NCBI GenBank assembly: GCA_025361285.1
Contig: JANYAP010000174.1
Location: forward strand, 1 to 39,174
From: Bacteroidales bacterium
GTDB lineage: Bacteria; Bacteroidota; Bacteroidia; Bacteroidales; JAAUTT01
DNA length: 39,174 bases
Direction: 5' to 3'
Both the position numbers and the translations under genes were made by a program. The notes under the pieces are model-generated. The model searched no databases. It was not told where the DNA came from and worked only from the letters and a program-made list of their open reading frames with translations. Positions 17,825 through 25,611 of the stretch are shown piece by piece (within the stretch, counting starts at the first letter, position 1; each line of letters begins with the position of its first letter).

Positions 17825-18577
17825 ATGGAAAAAACTGTATTAGGTATCTGTGCACACCCCGACGATGTTGAGATTTTGTGCGCAGGTACCCTTTCGTTGT
17901 TTAAAAAAGCTGGTTGGAATGTTCACATTGCAACAATGGCTCCAGGCGATAAAGGAACGGCCGAATATAACATCGAGGAAATAAGCCGAATACGTAAAGC
18001 CGAAGCTGCCGAAGCTGCTAAGTTAATCGGTGCAACATATCACTGTCTCGAATTTGCCGATGTGTATATTATGTACACCCCCGATTCGATAAACCGCACA
18101 ACATCGCTGATACGTAATATTCGCCCATCGGTAGTTTTTACGCACAGTCCGAACGATTATATGATAGATCACGAAACAACCAGTAAAATAGTACAAACGG
18201 CCTGTTTTTGTACTGGAGTAAAAAATTTGGAAATATCCGAACCAATATACGAGCCTGCTCCATACCTCTATTATTGCGATCCTATGGAGGCCAAGGATAT
18301 TTTTGGAACTCCAATTATTGCATCTATGTTTGTTGATATTTCTACCGAAATTTCTACCAAAGAAAAAATGCTCGCTTGCCACGCTAGTCAACGTAACTGG
18401 TTGATGACGCACCATAAAATGGACGAATATATTCATTCGATGCAACGTTTTAGCGAATCGCGTGGGAAAGAAATAAACACAAAATATGCCGAAGGTTTCC
18501 GTCAACATTTAGGACACGGCTTTTCGCAAAATAATGCTTTGAAAGAGATTTTGGGCGAATTGGTAGTAGTGAAATAG
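17825..18577 (+). CDS. PIG-L (LmbE)-family N-deacetylase
   Basis: A 250-residue zinc deacetylase of the PIG-L/LmbE fold. The hallmark A10-H-P-D-D-V-E16 holds two zinc ligands and the general base, and SPNDYMID-H116 supplies the third zinc ligand. Known members remove acetyl from GlcNAc joined to inositol, malate or lipid, as in GPI anchor, mycothiol and bacillithiol synthesis. No signal peptide is present, so it is cytosolic. It is spaced 10 bp from the oxidoreductase and 49 bp from the NagB-like gene. In many Bacteroidota a PIG-L domain is fused to NagB; here the two are separate, adjacent genes, which supports a joint role on one amino sugar. Confidence 0.88.
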   Translation: MEKTVLGICAHPDDVEILCAGTLSLFKKAGWNVHIATMAPGDKGTAEYNIEEISRIRKAEAAEAAKLIGATYHCLEFADVYIMYTPDSINRTTSLIRNIRPSVVFTHSPNDYMIDHETTSKIVQTACFCTGVKNLEISEPIYEPAPYLYYCDPMEAKDIFGTPIIASMFVDISTEISTKEKMLACHASQRNWLMTHHKMDEYIHSMQRFSESRGKEINTKYAEGFRQHLGHGFSQNNALKEILGELVVVK

Positions 18578-18626
18578 ATAAAACGCCAACACATTAATAA
18601 TAACCTATTTAAACAACACAAAACCT

Positions 18627-19559
18627 ATGGCACGTAAAATAAGCATGTTAGCCGCCGATTGGTGGGATTTTACAACACTCGACGACAAAATTTTAAGCGA
18701 AGCCGCAAAGCTTACCCCGAAGGATATGCTAAAGCTATCACGACCAGGGTTTAAAGTGGTTTTTTACGATACACTCGAAGATTTTTATTTAGCCGAAGCA
18801 CTTGAGTACATAACCGCTTGGAAACAAGCAACAGCAAACAATCCAGTAGGTATATGCGGTCCAATAGGCCCTACCGAGCAACTGCCATTAGTGGCTAGGT
18901 TAGTGAACGAATTGCAGTTAAGTTTAAAAAACTGTCATTTTTGGGGAATGGACGAGTGGTATGTTAATGGCAAAGAAATGGACAGTTCGCATCCACTATC
19001 GTTCGAAAAAGCCGATAAAGATTTGTGCTTTAATAGAATAGATAAAAAACTTCGTATGCCAGAGGAGAACATGCATTTCCCAAAGGCCGATTTAAAAACA
19101 TATATAAATAGTTGGGATGCTGGTGTGCGTTGTGCCGTAATACAAGGCGGACAAGGCGATACCAAACACTGGGCTTTTAACGACCCCTTAAAACGCGAAG
19201 GAAAGTACAAAGACAACCCACCAACACCCGAAGAATACCGTAAGCTATCAACCCGAGTTGTTGATTTACATCCTGTTACATGTATGCAAAATGCTCGTAC
19301 CAGTGCAGGTGGCGTGGTTACTGGAATACCTACTACAGCGCTAACAGTAGGCCCAGTACAAACTTGGAAAGCCGAAAAGGTGTCGATATGGCAAGCCGGA
19401 ATGCACGACAACCCATTTGGGCAAAGACTTACTGCTTATATGATTAGCAACAAAATAATGGACAGCTCTGTACCTATGTCGTTATTAGCCGACCACCCAA
19501 ATGTTCAGTTTAACTATTATAGAAGTGGCATTGGTGTTTGCGAAACCGAAATGCATTGA
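18627..19559 (+). CDS. Divergent NagB-like (glucosamine-6-phosphate isomerase/deaminase fold) protein
   Basis: A 310-residue protein of the NagB/6-phosphogluconolactonase fold. It retains M108-D109-E-W-Y, equivalent to the MDEY that carries the enolisation Asp of NagB, and the loop G174-G-Q-G-D-T-K-H181-W-A-F-N-D-P. In E. coli NagB the matching loop is G-N-D-G-H-I-A-F-N-E-P with Asp141, His143 and Glu148. Here His is kept, the Asp position is Thr179 with an Asp one residue earlier, and the Glu is Asp186. It is also longer than NagB (about 266). It may therefore isomerise or deaminate a different amino sugar, possibly unphosphorylated. It closes the cytosolic gene run that an inserted toxin-antitoxin unit now separates from the CBM9-like gene. 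Confidence 0.78.
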   Translation: MARKISMLAADWWDFTTLDDKILSEAAKLTPKDMLKLSRPGFKVVFYDTLEDFYLAEALEYITAWKQATANNPVGICGPIGPTEQLPLVARLVNELQLSLKNCHFWGMDEWYVNGKEMDSSHPLSFEKADKDLCFNRIDKKLRMPEENMHFPKADLKTYINSWDAGVRCAVIQGGQGDTKHWAFNDPLKREGKYKDNPPTPEEYRKLSTRVVDLHPVTCMQNARTSAGGVVTGIPTTALTVGPVQTWKAEKVSIWQAGMHDNPFGQRLTAYMISNKIMDSSVPMSLLADHPNVQFNYYRSGIGVCETEMH

Positions 19560-19678
19560 TTTTAGTTAGGCATTAAGTTAGTTTTCTAGCAATAGATTAT
19601 ACACATAACTTTATTAGATTGTTAGTGCCAATGCAACAGAAAATTCTACATGCAATTACCAATATGGGAAATGTTATT

Positions 19679-19686
19679 TATCTTTG
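19679..19686 (+). promoter_or_regulatory. Bacteroidota -7 box (TATCTTTG) for the fused higBA gene
   Basis: An exact TAnnTTTG match 12 bases before the GTG start, so the transcript would be nearly leaderless. It lies inside the proposed cassette, giving the toxin-antitoxin gene its own promoter. Confidence 0.5.
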
Positions 19687-19698
19687 TAAACAAAAACT

Positions 19699-20355
19699 GT
19701 GAGAGTAATTGCAAAAAGTACATTGCGAGAATTTTGGATAATTCACAAAGACTGCGAGGAACAATTAAAATCTTGGTATGACGAGGCTGAGAAATCAAAT
19801 TGGATTTCGCCAAATAACCTAAAATTTGAATATCCCTCTGCTAGTATTTTGCAAGGAAATCGAGTAGTTTTCAATGTCAAAGGGAATGCTTATCGATTGA
19901 TTGTAAAGATAAATTACAAATATGGAATTATATGGATCCGCTTCATTGGTACTCATGGCGATTATGACAAGATAAATGCTGAAAATGATATAATTATTAT
20001 GGAACATAAGGTAATAAAAACAGAAGAGGAATATAAATTGGCTTTAAAAAGGCTTGAGGTTATATTTGATGCGGAATTTGGCTCTATGGAAGGCGAAGAA
20101 TTGGATCTATTATCATTATTGATAGATAGCTATGAAAAAATACATTATCCTATTGATTTACCAGACCCAATTGAGGCTATTAAATTTAGAATGGAACAGA
20201 TGAATTACAAACCCAAGGATTTAGCTGATGTAATTGGTTTTAGAAGTCGAGTAACTGAAATATTAGGGAAAAAGAGAAAATTATCATTAGAAATGATTCG
20301 AAAGATTAATAAACGAATGCATATTTCAACTGATGTGTTAATTCAAGAATACTAA
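19699..20355 (+). CDS. higBA: HigB toxin - HigA antitoxin fused in one reading frame
   Basis: A 218-residue ORF starting with GTG. Residues 1-96 match a HigB-type mRNA interferase: RVIAKSTLREFW at the start, YPSASIL, RVVFNVKGNAYRLIVKIN and a closing RFIGTHGDYDKINA. Residues 101-218 match a HigA-type antitoxin: an acidic helical start (MEHKVIKTEEEY) and a C-terminal helix-turn-helix region (about 170-218) with KPKDLADVIGFRSRVTEILGKKRKLS. The two are normally separate genes, and HigB normally stops right after the GTHxxYDKI tract. Here four residues (NDII or so) bridge into the antitoxin without a stop. The antitoxin's own ATG at 19999 is preserved and could give free HigA by internal initiation. 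A one-base change near 19981-19998, real or a sequencing error, would restore two genes. Confidence 0.85.
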   Translation: MRVIAKSTLREFWIIHKDCEEQLKSWYDEAEKSNWISPNNLKFEYPSASILQGNRVVFNVKGNAYRLIVKINYKYGIIWIRFIGTHGDYDKINAENDIIIMEHKVIKTEEEYKLALKRLEVIFDAEFGSMEGEELDLLSLLIDSYEKIHYPIDLPDPIEAIKFRMEQMNYKPKDLADVIGFRSRVTEILGKKRKLSLEMIRKINKRMHISTDVLIQEY

Positions 20356-20360
20356 ACATA

Positions 20361-20484
20361 GGCACTAACATCAGCTCAAATTTAATGCGGGTTTTATCGT
20401 AGTTTGCGTGTTTCGGCTGTCTACTCACAAGCGTTGCTTGTTGAAAATAAATCGCTTTGTTCGTCCCGCACTAAAATATAGCTG
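20361..20484 (+). repeat. attC-like imperfect inverted repeat
   Basis: The outer arms, from about AACATCAGCT at 20366 to the TAGCTGTAG around 20480-20487, agree at roughly 16 of 25 positions. An uninterrupted TGCGGG/CCCGCA stem lies inside. The loop of about 75 nt holds a small hairpin, ACAAGC-GTT-GCTTGT. Size and layout fit an integron attC site that becomes complete only on circularisation with TTAGTGCC from the left boundary. Confidence 0.45.
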
Positions 20485-20537
20485 TAGCGGTATGGCAATA
20501 GTATTATAACAACTTTAACAATAATAACCTTATATCC

Positions 20538-21290
20538 ATGGCATTAAAAACAATATTCGTTCTAAATGTACTAACTGCTTTATTGTTATCTAGTTGTTCA
20601 TCATCAAAACATCCAAATTCTGCTAATTCGCCAACCTATTTGGTAACTCGCCTTACTTCTCCTATGTCTATCGATGGTAATTGGGATAAGCCACAGTGGC
20701 AGAATGCTAAAATTATTGAACCTAAATATTTTATGGGCGACACTCCAAAATACATCCCCCAAACCCGAGCAAAGGTGATGTATAACGATAGCAACCTTTT
20801 TGTAATTTTTAAAGTGCAGGAGCAATTTGTAAAGTGCGTAATGCAAAATATTAACGACGATGTTTGCAGCGATCCTACCGTTGAATTCTTCTTTGCCCCC
20901 GACGCCAAAGAGCCTCTAAAATATTTTAATCTTGAAATTAATTGTGGCGGAGTGCCATTAATGTATTATGTTACGGAGGCTCGAAAGGTATTTAAACCCC
21001 TTACCAATAAAGAAATTGAAAGTGTTGAAATATTCCATTCTTTTCCTAAAAGTATTGAGAAGGAAATACCCGATACTACAACATGGGTAATTGAGTACAG
21101 GTTGCCATTAAGTATTCTTAAAAAATATTCAAAAATTACCCAACCTCAAAAAGGAGTTGTTTGGAAAGCTAATTTTTATAAAATAGCCTTTAGAACAACG
21201 AACCCGCATTTTATTACATGGTCGTTTGTTGACAATCCAGAGCCCGATTTTCATTTACCACAATTTTTTGGAACACTCATCTTTCAATAA
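20538..21290 (+). CDS. CBM9-like carbohydrate-binding lipoprotein
   Basis: A 250-residue protein with a lipoprotein signal (lipobox LSSC, Cys20) followed by Ser-rich linker. The body resembles the 'carbohydrate-binding family 9-like' (CBM9/DOMON-like) beta-sandwich: SIDGNWDKPQWQNA at the start, an inner VMYNDSNLFVIFKVQ strand pair, DPTVEFFFAP, the central ...YFNLEINCGG and a late WKANFYKIAF. Such domains bind sugars or heme-like ligands at the cell surface. No catalytic residues are recognised. It starts 53 bp after the proposed cassette end and 12 bp before the third ceramidase-family gene, so it is probably a substrate-capture partner of that hydrolase. Confidence 0.8.
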   Translation: MALKTIFVLNVLTALLLSSCSSSKHPNSANSPTYLVTRLTSPMSIDGNWDKPQWQNAKIIEPKYFMGDTPKYIPQTRAKVMYNDSNLFVIFKVQEQFVKCVMQNINDDVCSDPTVEFFFAPDAKEPLKYFNLEINCGGVPLMYYVTEARKVFKPLTNKEIESVEIFHSFPKSIEKEIPDTTTWVIEYRLPLSILKKYSKITQPQKGVVWKANFYKIAFRTTNPHFITWSFVDNPEPDFHLPQFFGTLIFQ

Positions 21291-21302
21291 TACTTTTTAA
21301 TT

Positions 21303-22673
21303 ATGAAATCATCAGTAATTCAGTTTGTTATTGTTTTGTATTGTTCGCTTTTATCCGTTTTAGGAATGGCACAAACACCGCCTCTGGAAATGGGCGTTGG
21401 ATATGTCGACATTTCAGGCGATAGTGCAGTAATACTTGATACTTTGCACGTTAAAGCGGTAGTTTTTCGACAAGGAGCTATCGAATTTGCATTGGTTGAG
21501 TGCGATATTGCAAAAGTAGGTAGCGATATTACTGTACCGGCCCGAGAAAAAGCATCGTTAAGTACCGGCATACCATACAGTAATATATGTGTAGCTGCAA
21601 CACATACACACATGTATTTGCCTCATAAAGATATAGTTATAGCTGTTGAACAGGCCGTTGTGAAAGCAAAAAGGGCACTTAAACCAGTAACCATAAAATC
21701 GGGTATTGGTCAGGAGTTTAACGTAGCCTTCAATAGAAGATATTTTATGAAAGATGGCTCGGTGGTTTTTAACCCAATGTTTTTAAACCCCGAAATTGTG
21801 CGCCCTGCGGGAACAATAGATGCAGAAGTAGGAGTGGTGATGTTTTATAATGCCAATCAACAAAAACCTGTTGCTTCCATTTCAAATTATGCTTTGCATT
21901 TAGACATTGTAAAGGAGTATGGTGCTGTATATCAAAAAGGTGGCGATGGCTCACGTAATTCGGTTAGTGCCGATTACCCATACTGGATTGAAACGGCTTT
22001 ACGAAAAGATTTTGGTAATGAGTTTAATTCGATATTTTTAACGGGTTGTTGTGGAAATATTAATCATTGGGATTTTTCGAAGCCTGGTCCGCAAAGTGGT
22101 CATAAAACCAAATCGAAACAAGTTGGCGACTCGCTGTATTGTGCCATTAAGCGCATAATACCCAAGTTAAAGTTCGAAACACCTAGTTTAGCCACTCGAT
22201 CGCGAGTTTTGTCGATTCCTCTTCAATCATTTACGGAAGCCGATTTGACATGGGCAAAACAAATTCAAAAGGCCAGTCTTTCCTCCAGAAGTGAAGAACC
22301 TAAAGAGCGTCAACAGTTTCTCGACAACGTAAAGACAAGAAGAATTTTATGGCTCAACGAGAAAAAGCTAAATGGAATTACAAGCATACCTATTGATGTT
22401 CAGGTTTTTAGATTAAGTAGTAATACTGCAATTGTTACTTTACCAGGCGAAATGTTTGTAGAACATGGGTTGACAATTAAAAATAATTCGCCATTTGAAA
22501 ACACAATTATTGTGGAATTAGCTAACAACGACATTAATTATGTTCCAAACAAAAAAGCATTTCCGCAAGGTGGTTATGAGGTCGAAAATTCGCGTATTAT
22601 TCCCGGAGGTGGCGAAATGCTGGTAGATGCGGCTATTCAGTTGCTGAAGGAATTGAAAAATGATGTAAAATAA
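21303..22673 (+). CDS. Ceramidase-family hydrolase, divergent third member
   Basis: A 456-residue periplasmic or secreted protein with a cleavable signal peptide (to about residue 24, GMAQ) and no lipobox. It shares the ceramidase N-terminal fold with the two paralogues at 12490-15439 but is clearly more distant. Zinc residues appear as H101-T-H103 and H199 in NYALHLDIV, with SADYPYW kept. The nucleophile motif reads G251-N-I-N254-H-W, so Asn stands where ceramidases have Ser and the paralogues have Thr. The MFVEHGL and GEM segments near the C-terminus are shared with the paralogues (GEMFTEFGL). It follows the CBM9-like gene by 12 bp and precedes the permease by 28 bp. It may cleave a related N-acyl bond after outer-membrane passage. 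Confidence 0.78.
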   Translation: MKSSVIQFVIVLYCSLLSVLGMAQTPPLEMGVGYVDISGDSAVILDTLHVKAVVFRQGAIEFALVECDIAKVGSDITVPAREKASLSTGIPYSNICVAATHTHMYLPHKDIVIAVEQAVVKAKRALKPVTIKSGIGQEFNVAFNRRYFMKDGSVVFNPMFLNPEIVRPAGTIDAEVGVVMFYNANQQKPVASISNYALHLDIVKEYGAVYQKGGDGSRNSVSADYPYWIETALRKDFGNEFNSIFLTGCCGNINHWDFSKPGPQSGHKTKSKQVGDSLYCAIKRIIPKLKFETPSLATRSRVLSIPLQSFTEADLTWAKQIQKASLSSRSEEPKERQQFLDNVKTRRILWLNEKKLNGITSIPIDVQVFRLSSNTAIVTLPGEMFVEHGLTIKNNSPFENTIIVELANNDINYVPNKKAFPQGGYEVENSRIIPGGGEMLVDAAIQLLKELKNDVK

Positions 22674-22701
22674 TAACTACAACTAATTAATAATCAAATT
22701 A

Positions 22702-24117
22702 ATGGCTTCTGAAACAAGTAATGCATCAATAACCGAACCGCAATCGAATCGGAAACTTGGCTTGTGGGATTTAGTTTTCTACGGAATAGTATTAAATCAG
22801 CCTGTTGCAGCTGTTGGTCTATTTGGTTTGGTATCTATCTTGTCGGGTGGACACATGGTTACTACATTGCTAATGAGTATGGTAGCTATGCTTTTAACAG
22901 CAGTAAGTTACGGACGTATGGCTGCGTTGTTCCCTTCGGCAGGTTCGGCATATACTTACGTTGGTCGTGGTATTAATTCCCACTTGGGTTTTATGGCCGG
23001 TTGGACTATGATTTTGTGCTATCTTATTATTCCGATTATCAATACTGTTTTTTGTGTTCTCTCGTTTCAACGATTGGTACCAGCTATGCCATATTCGGTT
23101 GGTGTTGTTGCGTTTATACTAATAATAACCTTTTTAAACTTGCTTGGAGTTAAATCGAGTATGACGGCGAATAAAATAATGCTATATGTAATGTTAGTAA
23201 TTATTGGAGCTTTTATTATATTCGCTATCAAGTATATAGCTCATACATTAGGTTGGGTTGGGTTGATTGACACTAAACCTTTTTACAACGCTCAAACCTT
23301 TAACTTTGCAGCTATCGCTTCTGGAACTGCTTTAGTTGCTTTAACTTATGTAGGTTTCGATGGTATTACAACATTAGCAGAAGATGTAAAAAATCCTACA
23401 CGCAATGTTTTACTGGCAATAATTATAGTGTGCTTATTTACTGGAATTTTTAGCGCCTTGCAAATGTATTTAGCTCAGCAATCGGCTGTTACAATGTGGC
23501 TAAGCAACACTTTTACCTCCGAAACACCATTTTACAATCGAATTCCAGCTGAACATGTCGAAACTGCATTTATGACAGTTTGTGCGCAAGTTGGCGGTTC
23601 GGTATTGTTTAATTCCATTATTATTACCATGATTATTGCTTGCATAGGAAGCGGCATAGCAGGTCAATTGGGTGCTGCAAAACTTCTTTACGGAATGGGA
23701 AAAGACAATGTTTTACCACGTAAATTTTTTGGTTATACCGATAAAAAAAGTAACTCGCCAATATATAACATTCTATTAATAGCCGTATTAGCTGGCATTG
23801 GTGCATTAATATTAAATTACCAGAAAACCGCCGAACTTATTAATTTTGCAGCACTTATAGCATTTATGGGAGTTAATTTGGCTGCTATTAATCAGCTGTT
23901 CTTTAAGTCCTCTCAGAAAAAGAACCTAAAAAACATTATTACCGACTTATTAGTTCCTGCCACAGGGTTTCTTTTCTGCCTTTGGATTTGGATAAAGCTT
24001 CCAAGTGGCTCGATATTATTAGGAGGAATTTGGTTACTAATAGGCATTGTTTACCTAGCAATAAGCACCAAAGGCTTTAAAGTTAAACCTGCCGAACTCG
24101 ATTTTAAAGACGTTTAA
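22702..24117 (+). CDS. APC-superfamily permease
   Basis: A 471-residue integral membrane protein with about 12 hydrophobic segments, starting at the first LGLWDLVFYGIVLNQPVAA helix. This opening and the SYGRMAALFPSAGSAYTYVGRGIN stretch after helix 2 are hallmarks of the amino acid-polyamine-organocation family, nearest to putrescine or amino-acid importers. TYVGFDGITTLAEDVKNPTRN is the conserved loop before a middle helix. It would import a cationic amine or amino acid by proton coupling. As the only transporter in the 12490-25473 locus, it is a candidate for uptake of the amine-bearing product of the hydrolases, although APC proteins rarely carry sugars. Confidence 0.86.
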   Translation: MASETSNASITEPQSNRKLGLWDLVFYGIVLNQPVAAVGLFGLVSILSGGHMVTTLLMSMVAMLLTAVSYGRMAALFPSAGSAYTYVGRGINSHLGFMAGWTMILCYLIIPIINTVFCVLSFQRLVPAMPYSVGVVAFILIITFLNLLGVKSSMTANKIMLYVMLVIIGAFIIFAIKYIAHTLGWVGLIDTKPFYNAQTFNFAAIASGTALVALTYVGFDGITTLAEDVKNPTRNVLLAIIIVCLFTGIFSALQMYLAQQSAVTMWLSNTFTSETPFYNRIPAEHVETAFMTVCAQVGGSVLFNSIIITMIIACIGSGIAGQLGAAKLLYGMGKDNVLPRKFFGYTDKKSNSPIYNILLIAVLAGIGALILNYQKTAELINFAALIAFMGVNLAAINQLFFKSSQKKNLKNIITDLLVPATGFLFCLWIWIKLPSGSILLGGIWLLIGIVYLAISTKGFKVKPAELDFKDV

Positions 24118-24132
24118 TAAATTTACTATTTC

Positions 24133-24160
24133 TAATTACTCAGTACTAATTACTTAGTAC
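24133..24160. repeat. 14-bp tandem duplication upstream of the phosphofructokinase gene
   Basis: TAATTACTCAGTAC is followed directly by TAATTACTTAGTAC, one base different. Each unit contains a small palindrome (TACTNAGTA). It lies between the permease stop and the phosphofructokinase start, where it could be an operator or simple slippage. Confidence 0.6.
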
Positions 24161-24172
24161 TTAAAACAATAT

Positions 24173-24178
24173 AGGAGG
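24173..24178 (+). promoter_or_regulatory. Strong Shine-Dalgarno AGGAGG
   Basis: AGGAGG stands 8 bases before the ATG at 24187. Most genes in this window show no recognisable SD, as is usual in Bacteroidota, so this perfect site is an exception and fixes the start. Confidence 0.7.
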
Positions 24179-24186
24179 CATTCAAA

Positions 24187-25473
24187 ATGGTTAAAAATGT
24201 ATTAGTTGCACAATCGGGCGGCCCATCGCCTGTTATTAACAATTCGTTACGCGGTGTTATTGAAGCTTGTAGAGTAAACCCAAATGTTTTTGGTAAAGTT
24301 TATGGCGGTTGGCATGGTATCGAAGGTGTTTTGCAAGAAGAACTTATCGACATTTCGGCGCAAGATCAAAAAGAGATTGATTTACTGGCTTTTACACCAT
24401 CGGCTGGAGCTATAGGCACTTGCCGTTATAAATTAAAAGACAATCAAACGGAAGATTTTGAGCGTATTATTGATGTATTTAAAGCTCATAACATTGGTTA
24501 TTTCTTCTATATTGGTGGAAACGATTCGATGGATACCGCTAACAAAATTTCGATTTTAGCTAAGGAGCGTAACCTCGAGCTTACAGTTGTTGGTGTGCCA
24601 AAAACTATCGATAACGACCTTGGTGATCAGGATTTTAAACTACTTGACCACACTCCAGGCTACGGATCTACTGCTCGCTACTGGGCATTAACAATTCAAA
24701 ACGCCAACCAGGAGAGCCTAGGTTGTTGCACCCACAACCCAGTAATTGTGCTTCAAGGCATGGGGCGTAAAACTGGTTTTATTCCCGCAGCAGCACGCTT
24801 AGGCGATCCAAACCGAGAAATGCCTTTGCAAATATATTTACCCGAGTCGGGTCTTAATCTTCAGGATATGGCCGATAATGTTAGCGATGAACTAAAACGC
24901 AGCCGTCGTTGTATCGTGGTGGTTAGCGAGGGCTTTGATGTTGGTTCGCTTGGTGAGCGACACGATAGATTCGGACACATTGACTATAATGCTTCGGAAA
25001 CAACAGTAAGTCAAATAGTTATTAATTATTTGAACACAAAGAAATTATCGAAATACGGTCCTGTTTGGGGAAATGTATCGGGACTTGAACAACGTATGGT
25101 TTCATTGCAGTCGTCAACAGTCGATCACGAGGAGGCGTTCGAAGTTGCGCAACATGCAGTTGAATTAGCTATAAACGGCGATAATGGATACATGAGTACC
25201 ATTCTGCGTAAGCCAGGCGCAAAATACGAAGCCTATTACGATAAGGTAAAGCTCGATATTGTTGCTAATGCCGATCGTCAAATTCACCCAACATGGTTAG
25301 CAGCCAATAAATACGACTTAACCGACGAGTATATTAAATACGCACAACCGCTTATTGGAACCGAATGGGTTAAAGTGCCCCTCGAAAACGGACTGCAACG
25401 ATTTGCTAAATTTAAGATGATACTAGCCGATAAGAAGTGTAAACCTTATGTGCCTGAAACATATAGGAGTTAG
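24187..25473 (+). CDS. 6-phosphofructokinase-family protein, PPi-type signature
   Basis: A 428-residue phosphofructokinase-fold enzyme. ATP-dependent bacterial PFKs carry GGDGS and PGTIDND. Here the motifs are G110-G-N-D-S114 and P138-K139-T-I-D-N-D144. The Lys139 and the Asp in GGND match the pyrophosphate-using branch, so diphosphate is the likely phosphoryl donor. GSTARYWALT and MGRKTG, which contact the sugar phosphate, are intact. The enzyme would make fructose 1,6-bisphosphate in the cytosol, or act on a related sugar phosphate. It lies 69 bp after the APC permease on the same strand and has its own strong SD. It could be a general glycolytic gene or the exit step of the upstream amino-sugar locus. 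Confidence 0.88.
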   Translation: MVKNVLVAQSGGPSPVINNSLRGVIEACRVNPNVFGKVYGGWHGIEGVLQEELIDISAQDQKEIDLLAFTPSAGAIGTCRYKLKDNQTEDFERIIDVFKAHNIGYFFYIGGNDSMDTANKISILAKERNLELTVVGVPKTIDNDLGDQDFKLLDHTPGYGSTARYWALTIQNANQESLGCCTHNPVIVLQGMGRKTGFIPAAARLGDPNREMPLQIYLPESGLNLQDMADNVSDELKRSRRCIVVVSEGFDVGSLGERHDRFGHIDYNASETTVSQIVINYLNTKKLSKYGPVWGNVSGLEQRMVSLQSSTVDHEEAFEVAQHAVELAINGDNGYMSTILRKPGAKYEAYYDKVKLDIVANADRQIHPTWLAANKYDLTDEYIKYAQPLIGTEWVKVPLENGLQRFAKFKMILADKKCKPYVPETYRS

Positions 25474-25611
25474 TTTGAGGAGGTATTATTAATAAGGAAA
25501 GGGCAAAATGCGAAGTTTAATAGTTGAATCGGCTTCGAATGCGTGCGAGCGCAAACGTAACCAACCTACTAAAACCTCTATATTTTATGTGCGGTGATAT
25601 GGGTTGGTAAT

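Larger units (their letters stand above)
19622..20484 (+). mobile_element. Putative single integron-type gene cassette carrying a HigBA unit
   Basis: The segment starts inside GTTAGTGCC (19621-19629) and ends at ATATAGCTG (20484). If it is cut as G^TT and circularised, the junction reads AGCTG-TTAGTGCC. That pairs with GGCACTAAC-ATC-AGCT at 20361-20376 apart from a 3-nt bulge, which is the arm arrangement of an attC recombination site. Between these arms, TTTAATGCGGG and CCCGCACTAAA form the inner stem. Removing the 863 bp would leave a 115-bp gap between the NagB-like and CBM9-like genes. The boxes do not fit the GTTRRRY consensus exactly and no integrase is in the window, so this is a structural argument only. 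Confidence 0.5.

Noticed and set aside
25508-25597. 29-codon frame after the PFK gene preceded by AAGGAAAGG
   Set aside because: The SD-like match is suggestive, but the peptide has no recognisable character and there is no comparison to support it.
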